Source: a virus
Direction: 5' to 3' (one strand)
DNA length: 25,989 nucleotides
Virus record (IMG/VR): IMGVR_UViG_3300048810_000040
Coordinates: 1-25,989 of that record
In this document: one piece after another, positions 1 to 7,102 of the stretch
Layout of the letters: each line of letters begins with the position of its first letter
Position numbering within the stretch: position 1 is the stretch's first letter
Position numbers and translations under genes: made by a program
Notes under the pieces: generated by a model
Told to the model about the DNA's origin: nothing
What the model saw: the letters and a program-made list of their open reading frames with translations, nothing else
Databases searched by the model: none

Positions 1-184
1 AGCGCAGCGTGGTCGGATTAAAAATGACCGACCCGACCTCGTAGCCCTGGGTTGAGTCCGTGGTAACGCCTGGATCGGCCACCGCATTGAAGTTGTCGAA
101 CACCCGCTTGAGCGCGGCGCTCGGCGCACCGCCTGGCGTCTGCGGATAGACGCTGCGGATCTGACCGAGAAGGTTCTGGGCCAT
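1..184 (-). CDS. Phage structural protein, N-terminal part only (runs off the window)
   Basis: An open frame starts at the ATG at 184-182 (protein begins MAQNLLGQIRSVYPQTPGG) and stays open to the window edge, so only about 61 residues are visible. The visible part ends in a TTDSTQGYEVGSVIFNP stretch. That resembles the 'GY.VGS.W.N' turn found in phage tail or virion surface proteins. It lies downstream of the capsid, cement and 210-residue genes on the same strand, where late virion genes would be expected. Function is inferred from position and this weak motif. The remainder outside the window is needed to say more. Confidence 0.6.
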   Translation of the reverse strand, partial: MAQNLLGQIRSVYPQTPGGAPSAALKRVFDNFNAVADPGVTTDSTQGYEVGSVIFNPTTLR

Positions 185-196
185 TCAAGCCTCCGT

Positions 197-829
197 TCAG
201 GCAACCCGACGGCCGACGATGGCCGGCGGCAGATCACCAGTCTCCATCGGACGCGGCGCGGCCATCGGCCGATTGGATTCCGGTCCCTGCTGCGCAGGCT
301 GGGCAACCGCCATCGCTTTGCGTGGGCGACCGGGTCCGCGGCGCGCGGCGGCCTGCGCTTCCGGCAGATGCGGCATCGCCGGAATCTGGCCGTGCTGCAC
401 CGGCATCTTGATCTCCGGCACCGGCACGGTATCGGCCTTGGCGTCGGCCATGGCAGTGTCGATCAGCGTGTTCCGATCGGTCACCAGGCCATAGAAATGC
501 CGGCCGCGGCGTGCCGCCATTTCCCGGGCGCCGTCGGTCTGAAGGTCGATCTCCACCTGCAGGCGCCGACGCGCGGCGTCGTTCTGCGGCACCATCGTCA
601 GGTTCGGCGGGTCCGTGTAGTCGATGATCGAACCGCGCTCGAAGTAGGTGTCGTCGTAGTAGCCCGGCTCGTTGAGCAGGTAGCGGGGCACCTCGCCGCG
701 GAACTGGCCCTCGACCACATTGGCCTGAAGCGCCGCCAGCGCCCGCCGGAGTTCCGCGTTCTCGCGGACCAACGTCGAGTTGCCGTCGTGCTGCATCGCG
801 ACTGCGGATGCGCTGTTTTCGTCGGACAT
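197..829 (-). CDS. Hypothetical virion-associated protein with AT-hook-like motif
   Basis: This is a 210-residue protein directly downstream of the capsid cement gene in the head module. A ribosome binding site AAGGAG sits 8 bases before the ATG. Residues about 10-40 could form a short coiled coil (RENAELRRALAALQANV). Residues 50-85 hold a Tyr/Asp-rich segment (YYDDTYFERGSIIDYTDPPN), and 'GSIIDY...PNLTMVPQN' type sequences recur in phage proteins of unknown role. The C-terminal third is Pro/Ala-rich and contains RRGPGRPRK, the core of an AT-hook DNA-binding motif. I do not recognise a named family. A minor virion or DNA-contact role is an inference from neighbours and the basic motif. Confidence 0.75.
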   Translation of the reverse strand: MSDENSASAVAMQHDGNSTLVRENAELRRALAALQANVVEGQFRGEVPRYLLNEPGYYDDTYFERGSIIDYTDPPNLTMVPQNDAARRRLQVEIDLQTDGAREMAARRGRHFYGLVTDRNTLIDTAMADAKADTVPVPEIKMPVQHGQIPAMPHLPEAQAAARRGPGRPRKAMAVAQPAQQGPESNRPMAAPRPMETGDLPPAIVGRRVA

Positions 830-841
830 TCAGCAAACTCC

Positions 842-870
842 TTGCTGGGACAATACCAAACCTGTATACT
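842..870 (+). promoter_or_regulatory. Sigma70-type promoter for the HNH gene at 878
   Basis: TTGCTG (842-847) is followed by a 17-base spacer and TATACT (865-870). Transcription would start around 876-878, at or next to the ATG at 878, so the message would be nearly leaderless. It lies on the strand opposite to the head genes, in the 48-base gap between two divergent starts. No ribosome binding site precedes the ATG, which fits a leaderless start. Confidence 0.5.
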
Positions 871-877
871 GGCCCAC

Positions 878-1390
878 ATGAGAAAGAGAGAAAAACGGCT
901 GCTGACACACGCCCGTCTGGTCGAAGTCCTCGACTACGATCCCGTCACAGGTTTCTTCACCTGGAAGCATCGCGCCGACGCGCTGCCGCGCTGGAACACC
1001 CGCTATGCCGGCAAGCGAGCCGGGCAGCTTATGGCGAAGGGCTATCGGCTCATCGCCATCGACAGAGGTATTCCCCAGTACGCCCACCGCCTCGCATGGT
1101 TCTACGTGCACGGCGAGTGGCCGCCCAGCGATCTCGACCACGAGAACCGGCGACGCGACGACAACTGGATCGACAACCTGCGGCCGGCGACCAATTCCCA
1201 AAACGGGATGAACAAGAGTGGCGTTCGCGGCGTCAGCTTCTACCCGCCCACCGGGAAATGGCGAGCGCGTATCAGCGTAGACAAACGCGAAGTCTATCTC
1301 GGTTACTTCCTGACGGAAGCCGAAGCGATGGCAGCTAGACGGGAGGCCGCCGAGAGACTTCATGGTGAGTTTGCCGGCCACCTTCGTTAA
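878..1390 (+). CDS. HNH homing-type endonuclease with AP2-like DNA-binding domain
   Basis: This is a 170-residue free-standing endonuclease of the HNH_3/AP2 kind common in phages. The HNH core lies at about residues 65-115: YAHRLAWFYVHGEWP, then DLDHENRRRDDNWIDNLRPAT, with the conserved His, Asp-His and Asn residues. It is followed by an AP2-like segment (NKSGVRGVSFYPPTGKWRARI, then YLGYFLTEAEAM) that would bind DNA. The gene sits antisense between two head genes and has its own promoter. Its stop overlaps the stop of the convergent cement gene in the shared bases TTAA (1387-1390). The start at 878 was chosen because both the promoter and the domain boundary point to it; the frame is open much further upstream, inside the 210-residue gene. 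The role as a selfish mobile element is family knowledge. Confidence 0.88.
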   Translation: MRKREKRLLTHARLVEVLDYDPVTGFFTWKHRADALPRWNTRYAGKRAGQLMAKGYRLIAIDRGIPQYAHRLAWFYVHGEWPPSDLDHENRRRDDNWIDNLRPATNSQNGMNKSGVRGVSFYPPTGKWRARISVDKREVYLGYFLTEAEAMAARREAAERLHGEFAGHLR

Positions 1391-1923
1391 GCTACTGAGA
1401 ATCCAGCCGGGTAAGCGCCGAGAGTGCTCGCGCTCTGCGGAGCCGCCAGGACGATGCCGGCCAGGATGGTGCCGGTCGAAATGGTTGCCGCGCCGCCGCC
1501 GGTCAGGTTCAGGTTCAGGTCGTAGTAGAGCGGCAGCGCCACCAACTGCGACGCCAGCAGAGGATCGGTCGGTCGCGATGGCACGTCGAACACATACTGC
1601 GTGCCGGCCTGCCAGCTTGCGGTCGATGCCGGCGTGGTCTCGTAGTAGACGGTCCAGTTCACCGAGTCCGTCGAACCGCGAAACTGCAGGTTGATCAACT
1701 GGCTCGACGACGCCGAGGTGAACGCCGTGCCGACGATCGCCACCACCTGCGGAATTTCCGCGCCCGGGCCGATACCGAGGTCTCGCGGATTGCCGAGGTT
1801 GATCGCCGTGCTCACCGATGAGGACGTGCCGACGATGCCGGCGACGCTGACGAACTCGCCAGCCGTCAGATTGTAGACGTTGCCGGTGTGATAGAACAAT
1901 AAAGTAGAATCGAACAGCGCCAT
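1387..1923 (-). CDS. Bbp16-like capsid cement protein
   Basis: This 178-residue protein follows the major capsid gene, separated from it only by an inserted HNH gene. It begins MALFDSTLLFYHTGNVYNLT and contains INLGNPRDLGIGPG, the 'DLG.GR DLGIG' turn typical of the Bbp16-type cement family. The remainder is Ser/Thr/Ala-rich beta sequence, as expected of a jelly-roll decoration protein. A ribosome binding site AGGAG lies 7 bases before the ATG. In phage BPP-1 the matching protein binds the capsid exterior and stabilises it; that role is carried over from the family. The length fits. The assignment rests on the N-terminal pattern plus the position beside a Bbp17-like capsid gene. Confidence 0.8.
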   Translation of the reverse strand: MALFDSTLLFYHTGNVYNLTAGEFVSVAGIVGTSSSVSTAINLGNPRDLGIGPGAEIPQVVAIVGTAFTSASSSQLINLQFRGSTDSVNWTVYYETTPASTASWQAGTQYVFDVPSRPTDPLLASQLVALPLYYDLNLNLTGGGAATISTGTILAGIVLAAPQSASTLGAYPAGFSVA

Positions 1924-1941
1924 GAGACGGCTCCTATTTGT

Positions 1942-2622
1942 TCACCAGCAGAGTAGGCCATTTCGGCGCCCGAATTCGATCGGGTCCGATGCGTGCTTCT
2001 CCATATTGCACTTGCGGTGCAGCAGACGGATGTTAGACACGCTATTTGAGCCACCAAGCGATAGCGGCATGTAGTGATCGATGTGCGGGGTGGCATTCCC
2101 GAGAGACTTCAGGCACCAAGCGCAGTTGCCATGCTGCTTCTGGAAGAGCGCAGCGATGTCGGCTGGGGTGAATTCGCCGCCAGCAGCGAGTTTGCGAGCC
2201 CGTCGATTCCCAGCATAGGCGACGCCAGCAGCGCGAGCTTTTACTGGGTCCGCCCAATAGCGTTCGCGAAGCACCTGGCGGTGTTTCTCCGGATTTTCCT
2301 TACGCCGTTCGCGTGCACGAGCGTTCGTCACCGTTTTATAATGATCGAGGCGACGTAGCCTGCGAGCCTTCTGCGCAGCAGTTTCGCGTTCCAGGAACGT
2401 CGGATCGGCGGCGATATCCGCCAACCGCTTCGCTTTCTCTTTTGCGAGAATCTCTTCCTTCTTCGCGTTGTAGCGTGCAGTCGCAGCGGCCTTCTTCGCC
2501 TCGCGGTTGGCCTCGTAATGAGCCTTGGCCTTCGCGATCGCCTTCTCGCGAATTTCAGGATAGCGGGCGATATCATACGCGCGTTTCGCGGCACGCCGCT
2601 GCTCAGTCATCACACGCGGCAT
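1942..2622 (-). CDS. HNH endonuclease with long basic N-terminal region
   Basis: This 226-residue protein is inserted between the capsid and cement genes. The first 150 residues are very rich in Lys, Arg, Ala and Glu, likely helical and DNA-contacting. The C-terminal part carries a Zn-type HNH domain: CAWC, then HIDHYMPLSLGGSNSVSNIRLLHRKCNMEKH, with the catalytic His-x-x-His-type pair, the GG.N turn and the second metal-binding cysteine. The start at 2622 (MPRVMTEQ) is preferred because AGGAG lies 8 bases upstream. The frame also has an upstream ATG at 2703, but the promoter at 2657-2684 lies downstream of it. A mobile free-standing homing endonuclease is the likely identity. Confidence 0.87.
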   Translation of the reverse strand: MPRVMTEQRRAAKRAYDIARYPEIREKAIAKAKAHYEANREAKKAAATARYNAKKEEILAKEKAKRLADIAADPTFLERETAAQKARRLRRLDHYKTVTNARARERRKENPEKHRQVLRERYWADPVKARAAGVAYAGNRRARKLAAGGEFTPADIAALFQKQHGNCAWCLKSLGNATPHIDHYMPLSLGGSNSVSNIRLLHRKCNMEKHASDPIEFGRRNGLLCW

Positions 2623-2656
2623 TTCTGGCACTCCTGCGGACAGAATTCCTGCCGCA

Positions 2657-2684
2657 ATCATACCGGAAAAGTCACGAACTGCAA
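2657..2684 (-). promoter_or_regulatory. Sigma70-type promoter for the HNH gene at 1942-2622
   Basis: Read on the minus strand, TTGCAG (2684-2679) is followed by a 16-base spacer and TATGAT (2662-2657). Transcription would start about 30 bases before the ATG at 2622. The same -35 hexamer is found before the GIY-YIG gene near 19005-19034. Confidence 0.5.
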
Positions 2685-2735
2685 TGGTAGAATAGCAGCG
2701 CATCGCGATTTACTTACTCACCTTTTCAGTGCGTT

Positions 2736-2747
2736 ACTTACGTAAGT
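2736..2747. repeat. Perfect 12-bp palindrome at the 3' end of the capsid gene
   Basis: ACTTACGTAAGT covers the last codons and stop of the capsid gene. On the minus strand GTAAGTAA occurs here and again about 25 bases further on (near 2708-2716), flanking the start of the inserted HNH unit. It could be an insertion scar or a protein-binding site; no function is established. Confidence 0.4.
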
Positions 2748-3781
2748 GCCGATTCCGTATTCAAAAGTGCATCCACCACACGGATGGGAATCCCGCGGAA
2801 TTCGACGACGGGCTGGCCGGCGTATTCGGTTGGGCGTAGGAGAACATTCTTGTCACGAATCGCCTGGATATCAAGGCTTTCCCGGATTGTCCTGTTGCAG
2901 TAGAACGCCGGGTTGATGCCGGGCGCCGGCTCGTCGGGCGCGTCGGTCTCGGTGATGCCGGACGCGCGCTTGGTCAGCGTCGGGAAGCGAACCACGGCCT
3001 TGCTCATCAGCAAGAACAGGTCCGGCGGGGTGGTGCCGAACAGGCCGACGGCAGCGGTGGTGGTGTCGAGGTTGCAGATGCGGACGGCGTAGCGCCAGTC
3101 CTTCGTCACCAGGCCGGCGTTCCACTCGAAGTAGGAGGTGTACGCCGGGAACGGGTTGTTGCTGGCGTCATAACCCGGCACGATGTCGCCGCGATCCTCA
3201 AAGACAAGGCCGGCCTTGGTGCCCTTCGGGTAGATGCCGAAGTTGGTCATGTCGCCCCAGCCGACCATCCACAGGCTGGCGTTGCTGGAGGCGGTGCCGC
3301 CACCGTTGATGCAGTTCTGGGCGTTCGCCGCATTGGCGGTGGTGATGGTGTTGTAGCGCGGGGCAAAGCCGGTGAACTGGCTCGGCGCCGTCGCGCTGTT
3401 CCCATACCAGAAGGTGGTCGCCATCTGCTGGCTCATGCCTTCCAGGAAGGCCGAATCTTCGGTGAGCCGGATCTGCGCCACCTTGCCGCCGAGTTCGGCG
3501 ACGCGCTTGTCGATCTGGCTGTAGGCGGCCAGGAACCCGAGGGTGTCCACGACCTGCGCGGTGGTCGACCGGGCGTAGGGCACACCAGCGTAAGCAAGGC
3601 GCCAGGTGCCGCTCGGCAGGCCGGTGCGGACCGTGCTCTTGTGGCCGGTATCCAGGTTCGACTCCGCCCAGGTCATGTCCTGGAAGAACTCGTTGGCCTG
3701 GCTCAGAAGCTCGGCGATGGTGTCGATCTCGCCTTCCGGGTCCATACGGCGGGCGGCGTCCATCAGGGACAGGAATGCCAT
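2738..3781 (-). CDS. Major capsid protein (Bbp17-like)
   Basis: This 347-residue protein is the shell-forming subunit of the phage head. It begins MAFLSLMDAARRMDPEG and contains the family's landmark segments: LTEDSAFLEGMSQQMATTFW (about 106-125), the YGN and GFAPRYN stretch (126-144), and a C-terminal IRESLDIQAIRDKNVLL (about 299-315) followed by YAGQPVVEFRGIPIRVVDAL. The last pattern ('F.GIPIR..DAL') is typical of HK97-fold capsid proteins. The ATG at 3781 overlaps the scaffold gene's stop (TGATG), so translation is coupled. The frame is open upstream to 4117 but that is scaffold coding sequence. The 106-144 and 297-324 segments reappear in two mini-genes near 25 kb. Confidence 0.92.
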   Translation of the reverse strand: MAFLSLMDAARRMDPEGEIDTIAELLSQANEFFQDMTWAESNLDTGHKSTVRTGLPSGTWRLAYAGVPYARSTTAQVVDTLGFLAAYSQIDKRVAELGGKVAQIRLTEDSAFLEGMSQQMATTFWYGNSATAPSQFTGFAPRYNTITTANAANAQNCINGGGTASSNASLWMVGWGDMTNFGIYPKGTKAGLVFEDRGDIVPGYDASNNPFPAYTSYFEWNAGLVTKDWRYAVRICNLDTTTAAVGLFGTTPPDLFLLMSKAVVRFPTLTKRASGITETDAPDEPAPGINPAFYCNRTIRESLDIQAIRDKNVLLRPTEYAGQPVVEFRGIPIRVVDALLNTESALT

Positions 3782-4650
3782 CAGGCGGCTCCTTGGTTCG
3801 GAATCGAGTTGCGGTACATGCGGGTGGCCCTGGAGCCGGCCTGCACGGGAGTGCGCGGCATCATCGGAGTGACGACGCGGGCGGTTTCGGTGAGGCGGCC
3901 GGCGGCCCAGTTGACGAACCGGAGCACCTCGATGTGATTGCCGGCGCCCGTCATGGTGAAGATGTCGCGCAGCGCAGCGAGCCGTTCCGGGCCGGCGCTG
4001 GAGCCGTACAGGTCCATCAGGCCGCCCATGCGGGCCAGCGTGGTCTCCTGGCGGTTCTTGCCAAGCTGCGGGTCGTTCCGAAATGCGGACTGCCAGTCTT
4101 CCTGGGTGCGCTCCCACATCTCTTTCTGGAGCCGGGCGGAGCGCTCGTTGGCCGCCTGCATCTCGGACACATAGAGGTCCATCGCCTTCTGGCCGAACTC
4201 CTGCATGGCTTCGTGAGCCTTGGCAGGGTCGGCGGCGATCTTGGCTTCGGTCTCGCCGAGGATACCGGTGAAGGCGCCGAGCTTGCTGTCGTCCAGCTTC
4301 ACGCCGTCGGGCAGTTTGATCTCGTAGACGGGTGGTTTCGGCGGCTCCGCCGCCTTTTCCGCTTCGGCTGCTTCAGCGGGCTTGGCGTCGGCGGTCTCGG
4401 CTGGTGCTTCCGCCGCAGGGGCCTCGGCGGCGGGAACGGGTGCTTCCTCGGGCTTCGCGGCACTGAGGATGCTGTCATTCGCGACCGGGGACTCTACCGA
4501 CGGTTCAGAAGAAGCTGCCGGTACCGCTTCCGCGGCCACCGGCAGAGTTGCGCCCGGAGCGGGTCCCGACGGAGGGGCAACGGACGGGGAAGGGGCGGCG
4601 GGTGCAGCAGCAGGAGCGGCGGCGACGGCCGGGGCGATTTCGTCAGCCAT
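3781..4650 (-). CDS. Scaffold-like protein preceding the capsid gene
   Basis: This 289-residue protein lies directly upstream of, and overlapping, the major capsid gene, the usual place of the internal scaffold. Residues 1-105 are an Ala/Pro/Glu-rich, low-complexity and probably disordered stretch. This is followed by YEIKLPDGVKLDDSKLGAF and a long charged helical region (about 120-200: AKAHEAMQEFGQKAMDLYVS, then ARLQKEMWERTQEDWQSAFR) and a basic C-terminus. The 'LPDGV..D......F...' start and helical centre are typical of phage scaffold proteins; some relatives are labelled peptidases. I see no clear protease motif. It would guide capsid assembly and then leave the head. Family knowledge plus position support the call. 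Confidence 0.8.
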   Translation of the reverse strand: MADEIAPAVAAAPAAAPAAPSPSVAPPSGPAPGATLPVAAEAVPAASSEPSVESPVANDSILSAAKPEEAPVPAAEAPAAEAPAETADAKPAEAAEAEKAAEPPKPPVYEIKLPDGVKLDDSKLGAFTGILGETEAKIAADPAKAHEAMQEFGQKAMDLYVSEMQAANERSARLQKEMWERTQEDWQSAFRNDPQLGKNRQETTLARMGGLMDLYGSSAGPERLAALRDIFTMTGAGNHIEVLRFVNWAAGRLTETARVVTPMMPRTPVQAGSRATRMYRNSIPNQGAA

Positions 4651-4978
4651 CGTTTTCGGCCACCATCAAGCCGAAGTTCGTCGGGCTGACCTTGGCGAAG
4701 CGGCGCATGGCCCCAAGCCCTGCTTCGCGCTCGCCAGCCATAAATCCGTTCTCGTACTCAGACTGCGACATTGCGATACGCATTTCCCAAACATGCAGGC
4801 GCGTCAGGAAAGCCCAGAGCCATTCACGGCCTTCGCGGGTTCCGATCAGCGCGGCCTCAACGGCACGCAGACGGTCTTCACGAAGGCTGGCTTCCGCTTT
4901 CCGCTTCCGCTCGCCTTCCTGGTCGGGACTGTCGTAATCACCCGGCATGGGGTCGGTCGGCAGCATGGGCTCAGCCAT
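4643..4978 (-). CDS. Bbp19-like phage head-module protein
   Basis: This 111-residue protein overlaps the scaffold gene start by 8 bases. Residues 35-100 contain ALIGTREGREWLWAFLTRLH, then SEYENGFMAGEREAGLGAM, the 'GT.EG R.FLW.LL...F..GRR..GL' pattern of the Bbp19-like phage domain found beside the portal and scaffold genes in BPP-1-like phages. Its function is unknown. The N-terminus is acidic and Pro-rich. No strong ribosome binding site is visible before the ATG at 4978. It is the last head gene before the strand switch at 5 kb. The portal gene it would normally neighbour is 17 kb away. Confidence 0.75.
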   Translation of the reverse strand: MAEPMLPTDPMPGDYDSPDQEGERKRKAEASLREDRLRAVEAALIGTREGREWLWAFLTRLHVWEMRIAMSQSEYENGFMAGEREAGLGAMRRFAKVSPTNFGLMVAENDG

Positions 4979-5049
4979 GCGGCGGAAAATGCCGGGAATT
5001 TCGTTTAATTACAGGGAAATTCGGACCAAATCTCTGGAGCGTATGACGC

Positions 5050-5078
5050 TTGCTTAGAATCGGCGGCGTTGTTATGTC
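5050..5078 (+). promoter_or_regulatory. Possible promoter of the rightward operon
   Basis: TTGCTT (5050-5055), a 17-base spacer and TATGTC (5073-5078) lie just before the ATG at 5085. The -35 hexamer is good and the -10 is moderate. The position at the strand switch, between divergent gene blocks, makes it the natural start of rightward transcription. The 106-base gap 4979-5084 holds nothing else I can identify. Confidence 0.35.
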
Positions 5079-5084
5079 GCTCGT

Positions 5085-5270
5085 ATGAGCAGCACAGCGT
5101 CGCTAAACCTGAACCGGCTTACGATCTGCATCACGAACCGGCAGCGGGAATTCCTGCTGACGCAAATGCGGCATCACCAAATCGGGCTTTCAGATTTTGC
5201 CCGCCGGGTTTTTGACTGGGTTTTGGTCCAAATGGACGAATCGGGATCAGATAAATGGCCCCCTCGGTAA
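5085..5270 (+). CDS. Small protein, possible ribbon-helix-helix DNA-binding protein
   Basis: This is a 61-residue protein and the first gene of the rightward block. Residues 12-55 read TICITNRQREFLLTQMRHH, then SDFARRVFDWVLVQMDE. A beta strand followed by two helices with 'LSDFARRVFDW' is the layout of ribbon-helix-helix repressors, but the match is by eye only. The ATG is nearly at the predicted transcription start, with no ribosome binding site. The 3' end overlaps the GIY-YIG gene by 16 bases. If real, it could regulate the nearby promoter; that is a guess. Confidence 0.5.
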   Translation: MSSTASLNLNRLTICITNRQREFLLTQMRHHQIGLSDFARRVFDWVLVQMDESGSDKWPPR

Positions 5271-5704
5271 TCCCTCACGATGGACCGGGGATTTATTCGA
5301 TAGCCTGCACAGCCCGTCCTCCTGGACCCTACGCTGGGTGGAAGTATTTCGGCGGTGCGGTTAACGTGATGGTCCGAACTTACGGACATTTCTGCCAACT
5401 TAAGGGAGGTTGGCACACAAATGGGCGCCTGAAAGCCGCCCTGCGTATCCATGGTATTGCAGCATTTCAATTCATGCTGCTTGAGACGCTTCCGCTCATG
5501 GCAACAGCCGAAGAGATGGCGAAAGCCCTCAACGCCGCCGAACAGCGGTACATCACCGCTCATTTTGGCAGCCGCTGTTTCAACAGCATGCCACGAGCAT
5601 GTACGACACTCGGTCTAGGCCGATATGCCGGGAAACCCTGGCCGCCACCGCTTTCGCTACGAATAGCTAACGCTACGCCGAATCCGCCACAGGAACTTAC
5701 TTGA
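5255..5704 (+). CDS. Diverged GIY-YIG nuclease
   Basis: This 149-residue protein has the GIY-YIG layout. It has GIYSI at residues 12-16, then KYFGGAVN at 30-37 in the place of the usual YIG motif, Arg41 and His45 (VRTYGHF), a helix HTNGRLKAALRIHG, and NAAEQRYITAHFG with the metal-binding Glu96 followed by Gln. The second half of the signature is altered (YFGG for YIG), so activity is uncertain, though the catalytic Arg and Glu are present. The C-terminus is Pro-rich and has no clear DNA-binding module. The gene overlaps the preceding small gene. It is probably a free-standing mobile nuclease or a derivative of one. Confidence 0.7.
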   Translation: MAPSVIPHDGPGIYSIACTARPPGPYAGWKYFGGAVNVMVRTYGHFCQLKGGWHTNGRLKAALRIHGIAAFQFMLLETLPLMATAEEMAKALNAAEQRYITAHFGSRCFNSMPRACTTLGLGRYAGKPWPPPLSLRIANATPNPPQELT

Positions 5705-5761
5705 CGACTCGGGTGTTTCTACCGATAGCGGGAGCGGAACATTGCGGCTTGGGGGCGTGAG

Positions 5762-5980
5762 ATGAGCCTACTCAAAGGCGAAGACGGGCTTTGCGGCTGC
5801 ATTACCTGCCATCTGGAGCGGCGGTCTTCGGCTGTCGAAGAGAGACCGTTCGGCATGGCGCCTGGGTTCCGCTACTGCTGCGAAATCTGCGGCAATAAGC
5901 GATGCCCTCACCACACTGACCATCGCCTTGCGTGCACCAACAGCAACGCAACCGGCCAATTCGGAAGCGTTTACGCGTGA
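5762..5980 (+). CDS. Small cysteine-rich, probably zinc-binding phage protein
   Basis: This is a 72-residue protein with two cysteine clusters: LCGCITCHLE near residues 10-19, and YCCEICGNKRCPHHTDH then CTNSNATGQFGS near 38-68. The second pattern (CGNKRCPHATDHR..CTGSN) recurs in small proteobacterial phage proteins of unknown function. GGGGGCGTGAG just before the ATG can serve as ribosome binding site. A zinc-knuckle fold is inferred from the Cys/His spacing. No more specific role can be given. Confidence 0.65.
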   Translation: MSLLKGEDGLCGCITCHLERRSSAVEERPFGMAPGFRYCCEICGNKRCPHHTDHRLACTNSNATGQFGSVYA

Positions 5981-6018
5981 CGGCCCGCTTCGGTCACTCC
6001 AAACCCAAGGAGACCCCA

Positions 6019-6864
6019 GTGTCAGCAGCCCTGAAGCCCGTTCCGAAGGCAGCGCCATCGGGCGGCATGCTCACCTTTCGGGAACACATCTCCCCCGCAC
6101 AGGCGGCGGAATTGCTGCGGAAGAACCGGATCAACCGGCCGCTCCGGCTCGCTTGGGTAGCCGCCCTGGCGGAGATGATCGAGCGCGGCGAATGGATTCT
6201 GACCCACCAAGGGGTCGCCATCACCACCGACAACGAGCTTGTTGATGGCCAGCACCGGCTGAGCGCCATCGTCAAATGCGGCATCGGCGTGGAGATGAAC
6301 GTCTCCTACGACTGCGACCCGCTCAGCTTCCAGGTCATCGACGGCGGTATCAAGCGATCGGCGGCAGATCACCTCCGTGTGCCCCCGATGATGACGGCCA
6401 TCGCCAAGACGCTGTGGAAACTGTCGTTTCCGACGACACGGAAGCCGCCGTCGGCGCAGCAGCTTTCATCGGTGTTGGCATGGTCTCGACCAGTTGTTGA
6501 GCGGTCCATGGAAATCGGCCGGACGAAAACGCCGCGGACGGCTGCGACCGTCCAGACAGCAATCGTCTGTCACCTGATGGCTGGCCGGGACGAGGTGCTG
6601 CCGAAATTCAGCGCTTTCGCGTCTCTCGACAGAGACAACATGCCGCCAAGCATCTGGGCCTTGGCCAAGCAGATGGCCGACAAGTCGGCGTCGACCAGGG
6701 TGGACGCATGGGACGTGGTCTGCCGCGCTTGGCGGGCGTTTGACCCGAAGAACTGGGAGCAGCAGCGGTTGCAACTCAAGGGGACCGAAGCCCCATTGTC
6801 GGAAATGGCCCGGGTCGCCGACGCCTACCAGCGGGCGGCGACGAGCAAAACCTTTCGCCGGTGA
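6019..6864 (+). CDS. Phage ParB-like 'DGQHR' protein
   Basis: This 281-residue protein has the DGQHR core (LVDGQHRLSAIVKCGI at about residues 78-93), preceded by AAELLRKNRINRPLRLAWVA and GEWILTHQGVAIT, and followed by SYDCDPLSFQVIDGG. This arrangement is seen in phage proteins related to the ParB/DndB nuclease-like fold. The C-terminal 150 residues are helical. The GTG start at 6019 is chosen because AAGGAG lies 7 bases upstream; the frame also opens further upstream at 5932, inside the preceding gene. It may bind or nick DNA, but its role in phage replication or host takeover is not established. The next gene's GTG overlaps its stop codon. Confidence 0.75.
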   Translation: MSAALKPVPKAAPSGGMLTFREHISPAQAAELLRKNRINRPLRLAWVAALAEMIERGEWILTHQGVAITTDNELVDGQHRLSAIVKCGIGVEMNVSYDCDPLSFQVIDGGIKRSAADHLRVPPMMTAIAKTLWKLSFPTTRKPPSAQQLSSVLAWSRPVVERSMEIGRTKTPRTAATVQTAIVCHLMAGRDEVLPKFSAFASLDRDNMPPSIWALAKQMADKSASTRVDAWDVVCRAWRAFDPKNWEQQRLQLKGTEAPLSEMARVADAYQRAATSKTFRR

Positions 6865-7091
6865 AAGGCATTCCGAAGCCCTGCAAGCGCACGGCGAAGC
6901 GCCGGCCTCACTACGAGCCGCGCGGCAAGTGCAACTGCGCCGTCTGCGGGGAATACGAGCAGCTTCATGATGTCGTCGAGTTCCACCAGGAGCAGGGGTG
7001 CCGCAATGTCGCGATGAACTTCCTGGCTATCATGGAGGACATCCGACTCGGGCGGCGACCGCCTTACGATCTGAGTGTGTGTTTCGATTGA
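6861..7091 (+). CDS. Small hypothetical protein with CxC-x2-C motif
   Basis: This 76-residue protein starts at a GTG overlapping the stop of the DGQHR gene (GTGA). The N-terminus is strongly basic (KPCKRTAKRRPHYEPRGK). CNCAVCGEYEQLHDVVEFHQ is a likely metal-binding turn, and the rest is helical. I do not recognise a family. Coupled translation with its neighbour suggests joint expression only. Confidence 0.6.
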   Translation: MKGIPKPCKRTAKRRPHYEPRGKCNCAVCGEYEQLHDVVEFHQEQGCRNVAMNFLAIMEDIRLGRRPPYDLSVCFD

Positions 7092-7102
7092 GAGGGACAG
7101 CT

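Noticed and set aside
3781-4689. Long plus-strand frame (304 residues) opposite the scaffold gene
   Set aside because: It mirrors the Ala/Pro-rich scaffold gene in GC-rich DNA. The minus-strand product has coherent features and coupled neighbours, and the plus-strand frame has none.
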